From Leptobrachium leishanense (lineage: Eukaryota; Chordata; Amphibia; Anura; Megophryidae): a stretch of DNA of 64,000 nucleotides. The notes below the pieces were generated by a model. It saw only the letters and a list, made by a program, of their open reading frames with translations, searched no databases and was not told the DNA's origin. Both the position numbers and the translations under genes were made by a program. Location: NCBI GenBank assembly GCA_009667805.1, contig CM019064.1, positions 113,124,328 to 113,188,327 of the forward strand, written 5' to 3'. Of the stretch, positions 56,965 through 64,000 are shown piece by piece (the stretch's first letter is position 1; the number at the start of each line of letters is the position of its first letter).

Positions 56965-57480
56965 CTGAAAAGAAGAAGAAAAAAAAAAGTCCCAAGCACA
57001 TTTAGTAGACAAATCATTGGTCACTGAACCCAGACAAGTAACGGCCAGTGATTCACGAAACAGAAAAGTACTAGTTTCAGGCATTGTATCCAACACTTAC
57101 TCTACTAGCTTTAAAACTGCATACTGCAAGGGTAAAATGGGAAGCAGGGGGTGGGGAGGGACCTAGTCACTCCAGATGATACTGAACTACATGTTCTATG
57201 ATTGTCAGTATTCTGTTTGAGTAAGCATCATGGGAAGTGTAGTTCCAAAAGATCTGTGGTGCCAAGGCTCACAATCACTGCCCTAGAGTGTCTGAATACT
57301 GAATTCTTTATGCTGCTGGCATGGCTCTGGCAAGCTACAGCTTCAGTCTGGACACTGAAGTGATCATCAAGCCCATGAACCACTAGTGTACATTCATGGA
57401 CTTTTGTCTACAAAAGCAGATCGAGAGCTCAGACAGCTGAATATTACATTGAATGATCAGTGCCTAGAGTGTCTCTTTAA

Positions 57481-57730
57481 GGCCCCGTTCACACCGCGAT
57501 TTGAAAGTCGCGCGATTTTCATATTCGCGACATGGTGCGATAATGACGCGCGACATCGCTGTTTTGTGCGATTTTTGCAAAGCACCACCAATACAAATCG
57601 CAAAAAAAGGGTCAAGTACCAGCGACATGCTTCTGCGACGCAGGTCGCGTGACGAAATGCATTGCAGAAGCTACATAGCGCGACGTCGCGGCAAAATCCG
57701 CGCGATAAATCGCACAGTGTGAACGGGGCC
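57481..57730. mobile_element. MITE, GGCCCCGTTCACAC ends, absent from copy A
   Basis: Inverted ends GGCCCCGTTCACACCGCGAT and its complement (CACAGTGTGAACGGGGCC). The flank is TAA on the left and TTA on the right. Copy A near 39640 reads TCTCTTTAAGAGAAGG with no insertion. 250 bp, CG-rich, non-coding. Confidence 0.85.
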
Positions 57731-58091
57731 TTAGAGAAGGACTAACCAGTTGTCAGTTCAGCAGCTGTCAGCCAACAGATTCCACAGTCACTTGATGGTC
57801 AATTACATATCCATTTCTGGTAAAATCCATGGAAATTTTTGTAGAGCAATAGCAAGGTTTAACTTGAACGCTCATGTCTGAACAGAAAAGGAGGAAGGGT
57901 GAGGTATTAAACTATTCGCTCCCCTGGCAACTGGTTTACAAATTCAAATTATCTTTAAACAGACATTCCAAGCGGAAGGTCAATTGCGTAATCATCTTAT
58001 TACTGGAAAACACCGGACGTTTTACCAAACCAGGTTGAAATTACCAAATTTTCCTACTTCCTATGACGGAAAGTTTGGATTTTAATAAGGA

Positions 58092-58272
58092 CTCGGAGGC
58101 GAGTATTTGCAATCCCTTTCTTTATTGCACCCACAGCAGTAAAGAACAGTGACAATAAAGAACAAGAAAAAAACATAAAACAAGCCCCCAACGTGGGGTA
58201 TACTCCCAGTCTGTAAGCCCCGCCCCCAAGTCTATAAATCGTCTGGGCTGGAGCAGTCACGCCCTCTTTCTT
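58092..58272. repeat. DIRS left inverted terminal repeat
   Basis: Starts CTCGGAGGCGAGTATTTGC and ends GCCCTCTTTCTT. It is the near-perfect complement of 63395-63576, differing mainly in a 3-4 nt stretch between GCAAATA and GCCTCCGAG. AATAAAG in both orientations could act in 3' end formation. Confidence 0.9.
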
Positions 58273-58540
58273 CATGCGACTAACAGAACGATGCCCAGAC
58301 ACAAACAGGAACCAAGTCCAGGGCGCACGTTAAGTCCACACGAAGGTCCACTCCATAGGAATTCACATGGCTGTAAAAAACACATAACACGAAGCCAAGG
58401 ATTAATAAGAGCAGACAGGAAAACATCAACACCCATCCCCACTATGAGGAACACAATCAAACTAAATCATGCGCTGCGCCCCTCCACAGCAAGAACCCCA
58501 GCCGGTCGAGAACACACCCCCCCAGGGCGGGAGAGGCGGG

Positions 58541-58640
58541 AAATACTCGCCTCCGAGTCCTTATTAAAATCCAAACTTTCCGTCATAGGAAGTAGGAAAA
58601 TTTGGTAATTTTAAGGCAGGCTCGGAGGCTTCATATTTGC
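58541..58640. repeat. DIRS internal complementary region (circle-junction template)
   Basis: 58541-58611 is the exact complement of the left extremity (58038-58108). 58605-58640 is the complement of the right extremity (63557-63592). They overlap at the complement of the core AAATTAC (58605-58611), so the reverse complement of this region is the right end joined to the left end. In DIRS models this segment templates closure of the circular DNA. Confidence 0.95.
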
Positions 58641-58644
58641 ACGT

Positions 58645-61600
58645 TCAACGCATCAGTGCCTGAGACCAATGCGAGACCGGTTTAAAATAGAAGGTACGAA
58701 AAGTAGACTCTCGTGACCAATCTGCAGACTTCATAATGTCCTCCAGGCGGCAGCCAGCTAGGAAAGCATTAGAAGCTGCTGCGCTGCGAATAGAATGTGC
58801 ACCAAAAAGAGAAACATCTACCCCAGCAAGGTCTAACAACCAGCGAGCCCACCTCGCCAACGTAGGTGAACTAACAGATTTATGCGGAGCACAAAAGGAA
58901 ATAAACAGCGGAGAAACCGGGAGTGAACGAAAAGCCAAAGTGCGACTCTCATATTCCCTAAGGCAAAGTACAGGGCATAAGTCCGGGACCCCCGGGTAAG
59001 CCGGAAAAAACACCGTACGTATTGCGGTCTTAGTCCGCCGGGACACATCAAAACAAACCCCTTCCGGGAGAAAAGATCGTGCCCCAAAGTCCAGTGCTCG
59101 AACGTCGCCAACCCGTTTACAGGAGATCAAACACAGTAACACCAGCAACTTCGCCGACAACTGACGTAAGGAAAGAGAAGCATTACCCGGCCAAGTGCGA
59201 AGAAAATTCAAAACAATGGAAACATCCCACGTCGAGGAATAACGTGGAACAGGAGGCCGAGATAAACGCACCCCTTTAAGGAGACGACACACCAACGGAT
59301 GTCGCCCTAGCGGGGAACTATCGAAACCCCGGTGACCAGCCGACAACGCGGAACGGTAGACGTTGATGGTCCGGAATGCCAACCCCGAATCGAAAAGGGA
59401 TGACAAGAAATCCAAAACTGACCCTAGAGGGGCAGAAGTGGAATCCTCACCCCGTCGCAGACACCAATTGTGCCAAGCTGACCAGGCAGAGCGATAGGCC
59501 CCTTTCGTGCCTGGGGCCCAAGCTTGCTGCAGCAATTCCTCAGTTCTAGCCGAAATGCCCGTGGCCCGCCAAGAGAACCTGAAATCAACCAAACCATGAG
59601 GGATAATCGCCCCTCCCGTAACAACGGGTGAGGAAGGCCGTCCGGCCCCAGGAGCAGGGAGGGCGAGTGTGGAATCAACCTGGGAGGCGCAAGAGCTAGC
59701 TCCAATAGCAGGGGGAACCACGGTTGGGTCCGCCAGAGCGGTGTCACCAACACTAGTTCCGACCCCGTGTCGCAGAGACGCCTCAAAACTCGCAATAACA
59801 GCTGAAACGGAGGGAAGGCAAAGAGACGACCCTCCGGCCAACTCTGAACGAAGGCGTCCGTGCCTAATGCCTCCGGATCCGGACGCCAACTGTAAAACTC
59901 CGCCAACTGACGATTCAGCCTGGAAGCAAACAGATCCATCCTGAGAGGACCCCATAACGCGTCGATGGTGGCGAACACCGAAGGCTGCAGACGCCAATCC
60001 CCCGAGTCCGTCAGGTGACGCGAATTCCAGTCCGCCACTGTATTGGCGAGACCTGGAAGGTACTGAGCCACAACAAACAGACCCCGAGGAAGGCAAAAGC
60101 TCCACAATTCGGTGGCCACCGACGTCAGAGCCAGTGATCGAGGTCCCCCCAGAGCATTGATGTATCTGACCGCCGATAGGTTGTCCAGTTTGAGGAGAAC
60201 ACAGTGGTGATCGGTCCCCCTGGAAAAGCATCTGAGGGCGAAGAACGCCGCGAGCAACTCCAGAGCGTTGATATGGAGACCCTGTTCCTGGATCGACCAA
60301 CCACCGCCTGTCTCCACCACTCCGCAACGCGCCCCCCAACCCGAACGGCTCGCGTCGGATTCTATAGTCAACGTCGGTAGAGGAAGCCGGATTGGGCGAG
60401 CATTCCAACGAGACCAATCCGTCAACCACCATTCCAGATCTCTCCTCGCATCGTCGGAGAGGGGGACCCTGCGGGAATAATCCGTCACCGAACGGAGAGA
60501 ACGGGCCTTCAATCTCTGGAGGGCCCTGTAATGAAGAGGAGCAGGGAGAACCGCTAGTCGGGTTGCTGCCAGGAGACCGATCACCCTTGCCAGCTCCCTT
60601 AGCGTAGGTAAGGGGTCCCGCAAGAGCGAACGAACTTCCTTGCGAATGGAACGGATCTTGGAAGGGGGAACACTGAGTGTCATGTCGTGTGAGTCCAGCC
60701 GAAAACCTAGGAACTCTAAGCCCCGAGTGGGCACTAACAGAGACTTCTCCTCGTTTATCAGGAAACCCAAATCCTGTAAGAGCGAGATTGTCCATGACAA
60801 ATGGAGGAGAAGAGATTCCGCGGAATCTGCCATTAATAGAATGTCGTCTAAATAAATGACGAGGCGTACGCCCCGTATACGCAGAGATTCCACGATCGGT
60901 TTCATGAGCTTCGTGAAGCACCACGGAGCGGATGAAAGGCCGAACGGTAGGCATGTGAAGCGCCACATACGGTCGCGCCAGGGGAAACAAAGGAAGTCTT
61001 TGGACGCTGGAGCCATGGGGACCGAAAGGTAAGCGTCCTTCAAATCCAGCTTGACCAACCAATCGTTCACGAAGAGCATATCCCTGAGCGTATGAAAACC
61101 CTCCATCTGAAAATGACGATATGTCACCCACACATTGAGATTCCTGAGATTTATAACCGGGCGCATGCCGCCCCCTTTCTTGGCCACCAGGAACAAATTG
61201 CTCACGAACTTGGGGGAGTCCCAAGCGACCTCTTCGATAGCACCTTTCAGTGCCAGAGCCGTGACCTCTTCCTGAACCAAGAGTTCTTGGTCTACGGAAA
61301 GGTGTAGAGGTTGGGGTTTTTTCGCCCCACAAGGAGGGGTAGACTCGAATTCTATTTCGAATCCCCCCACAGTATGGAGGACCCAAGGATCTGATGTTAA
61401 AACCTCCCAATTCCTGAGAAAACAACCGATGCGGCCCCCCACCTGAACATTTGAATGTGGAATAAGAAATGGAAGACTCACCATTCGGACGCCGGGAACG
61501 AAAGGCACCACGGCCTCTCCAGGCCTGTGCTCGGTTAGAAGGTCCGTAGGCGGTGGGACCCGGATCAGCGGCAGCGGAGGCCCGGAAGGAGCCTCTGGTA

Positions 61601-62946
61601 ATGCCCACAGAACCGATTCGGCTGGCAGAGCGGCCCCTTCCTCTGCCAGCCCGGTCGAAAACCTTCCTGGGGAACACCTTTTTTATGGCCGTTTCAACCT
61701 TATCCAGGGCGGTAAAGGCGCTGGTGTAGGTACCCATATTTTTGATGAAACCGTCACCAAAAAGCATACCTTTAGCCGATGCCCCCTTGTCTCTAGTGGC
61801 CATGGCTGTAAGCTGAGGGTCCATCCTCAGAATCATCGACTTGCGCCGTTCAGCGGCCAATGCTGCATTCGCGCCCCCCAACAAGCATAACGAGCGTTGA
61901 ATCCAACCCGTGGTCTCGTCTAAATCCAAGGTGGTATCGTGTAACCGGGCATCTTCCACCATATCAAGGAGGTAGATTAATGGGGAGGCCACATCGAGGA
62001 CCTTGTCCTCACAAACTCTCAACGCCATATCGATACCCTTCTTAGGGCACCACCCCTTGGCAGTCATAAATTTGACGAAATCTTCGTCAACCACCGGGGT
62101 GAGACAAGTCTTGCCTGCGGTGGTAGGGCGAGGACATTCAGCCCTCATATTGACCCTAGTCTCCTTGTCCATAGGGAGACGCATATGGGCATCAACCCAC
62201 AACTCCACGTGGGGCATAGGGGACCATGCGGTCGATCTTGGGTGCAGCACCCCCGCTGGGGAAAACATTGGGCGGCCCTGAGGGTCGCAAACCACCTCCT
62301 TATCAGATATCAATGGTGGTGGGGGACCAACCTCCTCGGCCATCAGGCCTATATCATGCGGAGCATATATTTCAATGACTCCATCATCCTCCCCTTGCTC
62401 GGGTTCCTCACCCTCCGAGTCAGAAATCCTGGGGAGTCGGCCAGAACCCTTGGGTAGAGGCCTATCTTTAGCCACAGCAACCACCAACGCCTCGCGGCTA
62501 GGGGTTCTCTTATGCGAGGTCACCTCGCTAATCTCAATAGGCAGAGTGTCGGGGATGCCAGCCCCTCTTGGAGGATCATCTAAGTGCTTTGTCTTAGCAC
62601 GTCTCTTAGAGCCACTCGGGCCTGCATCAGAAGGGGCAGCCAGTCCTGGAGGGGAAACCGGAACTGCCTTGGCAGCGGGGAGTCCCTGCACTGAAGCCAC
62701 CGCTTCATCCATGGTCCTGCGAAAGGATAGGGACAAGGTAGATACAGCCGAGGATAGAGATCGGGAAATGGAGGTCTGAAGTGAGGCCTCCAGTGCCGCG
62801 AATCTAGAGGCCGATCTAGATCGCTTCTTAGGAGGAGGAGGGGAGGCAAAGGCATCCGAGCGATCGGAATGCCGGGAACCAGAGGCTGAGTCAGATTCCT
62901 CAGTTTGTGAAGCCCCACTACCCCTAGCTTGGTCGGAATGGGCCAT
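58645..62946 (-). CDS. DIRS gag-like plus tyrosine recombinase ORF (1433 codons)
   Basis: One uninterrupted frame. Residues 1-480 are gag-like: a Ser/Arg-rich start (MAHSDQARGSGASQ), a basic PPPPKKRSRSASR stretch and a conserved mid-region (residues 260-400, for example TAKGWCPKKGIDMALRVCED). Residues about 479-1174 are the frame lying over the RT gene and show no domain. Residues 1131-1433 form a tyrosine recombinase with the catalytic Arg in CKRVGDVRAL (about R1278), H-x-x-R in HSIRSAAAS (H1384, R1387) and the nucleophile in FRTFYFKP (Y1420). The recombinase would insert the circular cDNA. DIRS gag and recombinase are usually separate ORFs, so a real fusion product is uncertain. The RT may be reached by a +1 shift or internal start. 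Confidence 0.85.
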   Translation of the reverse strand: MAHSDQARGSGASQTEESDSASGSRHSDRSDAFASPPPPKKRSRSASRFAALEASLQTSISRSLSSAVSTLSLSFRRTMDEAVASVQGLPAAKAVPVSPPGLAAPSDAGPSGSKRRAKTKHLDDPPRGAGIPDTLPIEISEVTSHKRTPSREALVVAVAKDRPLPKGSGRLPRISDSEGEEPEQGEDDGVIEIYAPHDIGLMAEEVGPPPPLISDKEVVCDPQGRPMFSPAGVLHPRSTAWSPMPHVELWVDAHMRLPMDKETRVNMRAECPRPTTAGKTCLTPVVDEDFVKFMTAKGWCPKKGIDMALRVCEDKVLDVASPLIYLLDMVEDARLHDTTLDLDETTGWIQRSLCLLGGANAALAAERRKSMILRMDPQLTAMATRDKGASAKGMLFGDGFIKNMGTYTSAFTALDKVETAIKKVFPRKVFDRAGRGRGRSASRIGSVGITRGSFRASAAADPGPTAYGPSNRAQAWRGRGAFRSRRPNGESSISYSTFKCSGGGPHRLFSQELGGFNIRSLGPPYCGGIRNRIRVYPSLWGEKTPTSTPFRRPRTLGSGRGHGSGTERCYRRGRLGLPQVREQFVPGGQERGRHAPGYKSQESQCVGDISSFSDGGFSYAQGYALRERLVGQAGFEGRLPFGPHGSSVQRLPLFPLARPYVALHMPTVRPFIRSVVLHEAHETDRGISAYTGRTPRHLFRRHSINGRFRGISSPPFVMDNLALTGFGFPDKRGEVSVSAHSGLRVPRFSAGLTRHDTQCSPFQDPFHSQGSSFALAGPLTYAKGAGKGDRSPGSNPTSGSPCSSSLQGPPEIEGPFSPFGDGLFPQGPPLRRCEERSGMVVDGLVSLECSPNPASSTDVDYRIRREPFGLGGALRSGGDRRWLVDPGTGSPYQRSGVARGVLRPQMLFQGDRSPLCSPQTGQPIGGQIHQCSGGTSITGSDVGGHRIVELLPSSGSVCCGSVPSRSRQYSGGLEFASPDGLGGLASAAFGVRHHRRVMGSSQDGSVCFQAESSVGGVLQLASGSGGIRHGRLRSELAGGSSLCLPSVSAVIASFEASLRHGVGTSVGDTALADPTVVPPAIGASSCASQVDSTLALPAPGAGRPSSPVVTGGAIIPHGLVDFRFSWRATGISARTEELLQQAWAPGTKGAYRSAWSAWHNWCLRRGEDSTSAPLGSVLDFLSSLFDSGLAFRTINVYRSALSAGHRGFDSSPLGRHPLVCRLLKGVRLSRPPVPRYSSTWDVSIVLNFLRTWPGNASLSLRQLSAKLLVLLCLISCKRVGDVRALDFGARSFLPEGVCFDVSRRTKTAIRTVFFPAYPGVPDLCPVLCLREYESRTLAFRSLPVSPLFISFCAPHKSVSSPTLARWARWLLDLAGVDVSLFGAHSIRSAAASNAFLAGCRLEDIMKSADWSRESTFRTFYFKPVSHWSQALMR
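59424..61511 (-). CDS. DIRS reverse transcriptase-RNase H ORF (695 codons)
   Basis: Lies in the +1 frame relative to the long ORF. RT motifs: KKGGGMRPVINLRNLN, Asp in KLDLKDAYLSVPM (D156), LPFGLSSAPWCFTKLM, and YLDDILLMAD (residues 220-229). RNase H: D387 in TIESDASRSGWGA, E419 in INALELLAAF, D444 in LKLDNLSAV and D495 in ADWNSRH. Residues 511-600 carry the DLFASRLNRQLAEFYSW...FAFPPF segment typical of the C-terminal region of DIRS RT proteins. The C terminus overlaps the recombinase domain by about 130 nt. No stop or missing catalytic residue is seen. It copies element RNA into cDNA. The true start may be upstream of this Met if translation is by frameshift. Confidence 0.93.
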   Translation of the reverse strand: MVPFVPGVRMVSLPFLIPHSNVQVGGRIGCFLRNWEVLTSDPWVLHTVGGFEIEFESTPPCGAKKPQPLHLSVDQELLVQEEVTALALKGAIEEVAWDSPKFVSNLFLVAKKGGGMRPVINLRNLNVWVTYRHFQMEGFHTLRDMLFVNDWLVKLDLKDAYLSVPMAPASKDFLCFPWRDRMWRFTCLPFGLSSAPWCFTKLMKPIVESLRIRGVRLVIYLDDILLMADSAESLLLHLSWTISLLQDLGFLINEEKSLLVPTRGLEFLGFRLDSHDMTLSVPPSKIRSIRKEVRSLLRDPLPTLRELARVIGLLAATRLAVLPAPLHYRALQRLKARSLRSVTDYSRRVPLSDDARRDLEWWLTDWSRWNARPIRLPLPTLTIESDASRSGWGARCGVVETGGGWSIQEQGLHINALELLAAFFALRCFSRGTDHHCVLLKLDNLSAVRYINALGGPRSLALTSVATELWSFCLPRGLFVVAQYLPGLANTVADWNSRHLTDSGDWRLQPSVFATIDALWGPLRMDLFASRLNRQLAEFYSWRPDPEALGTDAFVQSWPEGRLFAFPPFQLLLRVLRRLCDTGSELVLVTPLWRTQPWFPLLLELALAPPRLIPHSPSLLLGPDGLPHPLLREGRLSLMVWLISGSLGGPRAFRLELRNCCSKLGPQARKGPIALPGQLGTIGVCDGVRIPLLPL

Positions 62947-62949
62947 GGC

Positions 62950-63394
62950 ACAGCAATCGTGTTCCGACTTACAGAACGAGCGCTGTGTAATCTCGGAAAC
63001 CGCATGCGGTCACGTGATCCCAAGATGGCCGCCGGGATCCCGTTCGATCTCGCGGGAACTCAGCCAGCCTCCATGGAGCTAAGAAGTCGCGCGCTGCGCG
63101 CCCAGCCCCAGTGATACCGCAACGCCGGTAAGAGAAACTTGCTCCCTATTATAGGGTATATTAAGTCAGCAGCCGATGGGAAACTCCGAGCGGACTGAAA
63201 AGCCCGCTAAAGTTTACCCGCCGGGTGGGTAGCCAACCCCCGCGGTTATAGCCGGGGAAAGTCGGTACCCTGAGTAAATATAGAGAAATACACACTATCA
63301 AGGAATGTAAACCATATATATAATAAAATCACAAAATACATATAACCAGAAGGTAAAATGGGAGATACTCATCTGGTCTGTAGCAGGAGCAGTA
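62950..63394 (-). promoter_or_regulatory. DIRS 5' leader
   Basis: Region between the right terminal repeat and the gag-like start codon on the minus strand. It is GC-rich near 63000-63110 and carries no open frame. It should contain the promoter or leader of the element. No defined box could be assigned. Confidence 0.4.
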
Positions 63395-63576
63395 AAGAAA
63401 GAGGGCGTGACTGCTCCAGCCCAGACGATTTATAGACTTGGGGGCGGGGCTTACAGACTGGGAGTATACCCCACGTTGGGGGCTTGTTTTATGTTTTTTT
63501 CTTGTTCTTTATTGTCACTGTTCTTTACTGCTGTGGGTGCAATAAAGAAAGGGATTGCAAATATGAAGCCTCCGAG
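63395..63576. repeat. DIRS right inverted terminal repeat
   Basis: Complement of 58092-58272, running from AAGAAAGAGGGCGTGACTGC to GCCTCCGAG. The last 16 nt before the host sequence (CCTGCCTTAAAATTAC) are unique to this side and are represented in the internal complementary region. Confidence 0.9.
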
Positions 63577-64000
63577 CCTGCCTTAAAATTACATCATGGA
63601 ACTCATGACATGTGCAACATTGTGTAATATATATGAAAAAACATTCATTCTACTTTTATGAATGACAAATATTTGAGTTCAGGTGATGGTCAGAACCCCC
63701 CCCCCCCTCCCTCTAGTACAGTTGCTTTGGGCTTATTGTTTAACTCCTGGCCACTGGCCAACACTAGGAGTAACAAACACCCCATGACTAGCAGGAGATT
63801 AGCGGGCAGGGCCAGGGTAATGAAGCCCAACAAAAACCTCATTTTTGAATGTTACATTAGTCCCAAATTATGGCTTATTTTTCGCTTGTCAAACGATTTT
63901 TTATTTAAGCAAAGGTCATCTTCTGGCCTGCTGGAGCAGCAGTACATTTCAAAAACAATTTTTCCATGGATACACTTTCTTCTTTGGACATCTATGCAGT

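Larger units (their letters stand above)
58038..63592 (-). mobile_element. DIRS-type tyrosine-recombinase retrotransposon, apparently intact
   Basis: The element of about 5.5 kb is bounded by the 7-mer AAATTAC at 58038-58044 and 63586-63592, which occurs once at the empty site in copy A (39954-39960). It has inverted terminal repeats (58092-58272 and 63395-63576), a gag-like region, an overlapping RT-RNase H frame, a tyrosine recombinase, and an internal complementary region (58541-58640) just after the recombinase stop. There is no target duplication apart from the shared core. DIRS elements replicate through a circular intermediate that the recombinase integrates. All recognised catalytic motifs are present, so autonomy is plausible. 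Confidence 0.95.
56234..64000 (-). repeat. Direct duplication, copy B (interrupted by MITE and DIRS)
   Basis: 56234-58044 and 63586-64000 match 37931-40330. The interruption from 58045 to 63592 is the DIRS element. The MITE at 57481 is also private to this copy. The match continues to the window end. Confidence 0.85.

Noticed and set aside
58736..62779. Plus-strand open frames of 60-134 codons across the DIRS element
   Set aside because: They are antisense shadows of the GC-rich minus-strand RT and recombinase genes.
58038..63592. Element as a classical LTR retrotransposon or DNA transposon
   Set aside because: Termini are inverted, there is no integrase or DDE transposase, there is a tyrosine recombinase and an internal complementary region, and no fixed-length target duplication occurs.

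Overview
The window looks like an intron-rich, transposon-saturated vertebrate nuclear genome, most likely an anuran amphibian. The evidence is a spliced SLC19A-type vertebrate transporter gene together with DIRS, Penelope-like, CR1, L1-like, hAT/BED, Tc1, LTR and very many short terminal-inverted-repeat elements. The species cannot be named from sequence alone. Host coding sequence is sparse: two exons of a minus-strand SLC19A (folate/thiamine transporter family) gene at 55.7-57.0 kb, and a second, base-for-base identical copy of the penultimate exon at 38.5 kb inside a diverged direct duplication.

Layout. 0.8-2.3 kb: GGC...GCC-ended MITEs, including a head-to-head pair. 4.4-5.7 kb: TTAA-flanked, hairpin-rich element. 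5.9-7.4 kb: two more MITEs, one inserted in a TTAA element. 7.6-9.8 kb: non-autonomous hAT-like element inside a long inverted repeat. 10.8-24.6 kb: a nested insertion stack, in which a hairpin-rich repeat is split by a BED-finger hAT element, the hAT transposase gene is split by Penelope-like material, that material is split by a Tc1 element and a solo LTR, and the Tc1 is split by a TTAA element. Target-site duplications can be read at nearly every level. 25.1-26.6 kb: second Penelope-like fragment with a hAT MITE. 28.65-32.43 kb: an LTR retrotransposon with two LTRs and a 5-bp duplication, lacking pol, whose interior is mostly two minisatellites. 34.8-35.7 kb: second solo LTR. 37.9-40.3 kb: duplicated SLC19A exon, copy A. 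40.65-42.4 kb: two adjacent minisatellites. 44.5-45.7 kb: TTAA element. 46.3-48.4 kb: mariner and CR1 remnants. 49.1-50.1 kb: L1-like endonuclease remnant. 53.9-54.9 kb: MITEs. 55.7-57.0 kb: the SLC19A terminal exons. 58.04-63.59 kb: an apparently intact DIRS retrotransposon in the intron of copy B.

The most informative feature is that several insertions have their empty site elsewhere in the same window. The DIRS insertion and one MITE in copy B can be compared with copy A. The solo LTR at 21.4 kb can be compared with the inverted arm at 14.8 kb. The MITE at 6.6 kb can be compared with the related element at 45.3 kb. These comparisons fix boundaries and target-site rules without any outside reference. 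The DIRS element carries gag-like, RT-RNase H and tyrosine-recombinase regions with all recognised catalytic motifs, inverted termini and a 100-bp internal complementary region equal to the predicted circle junction.
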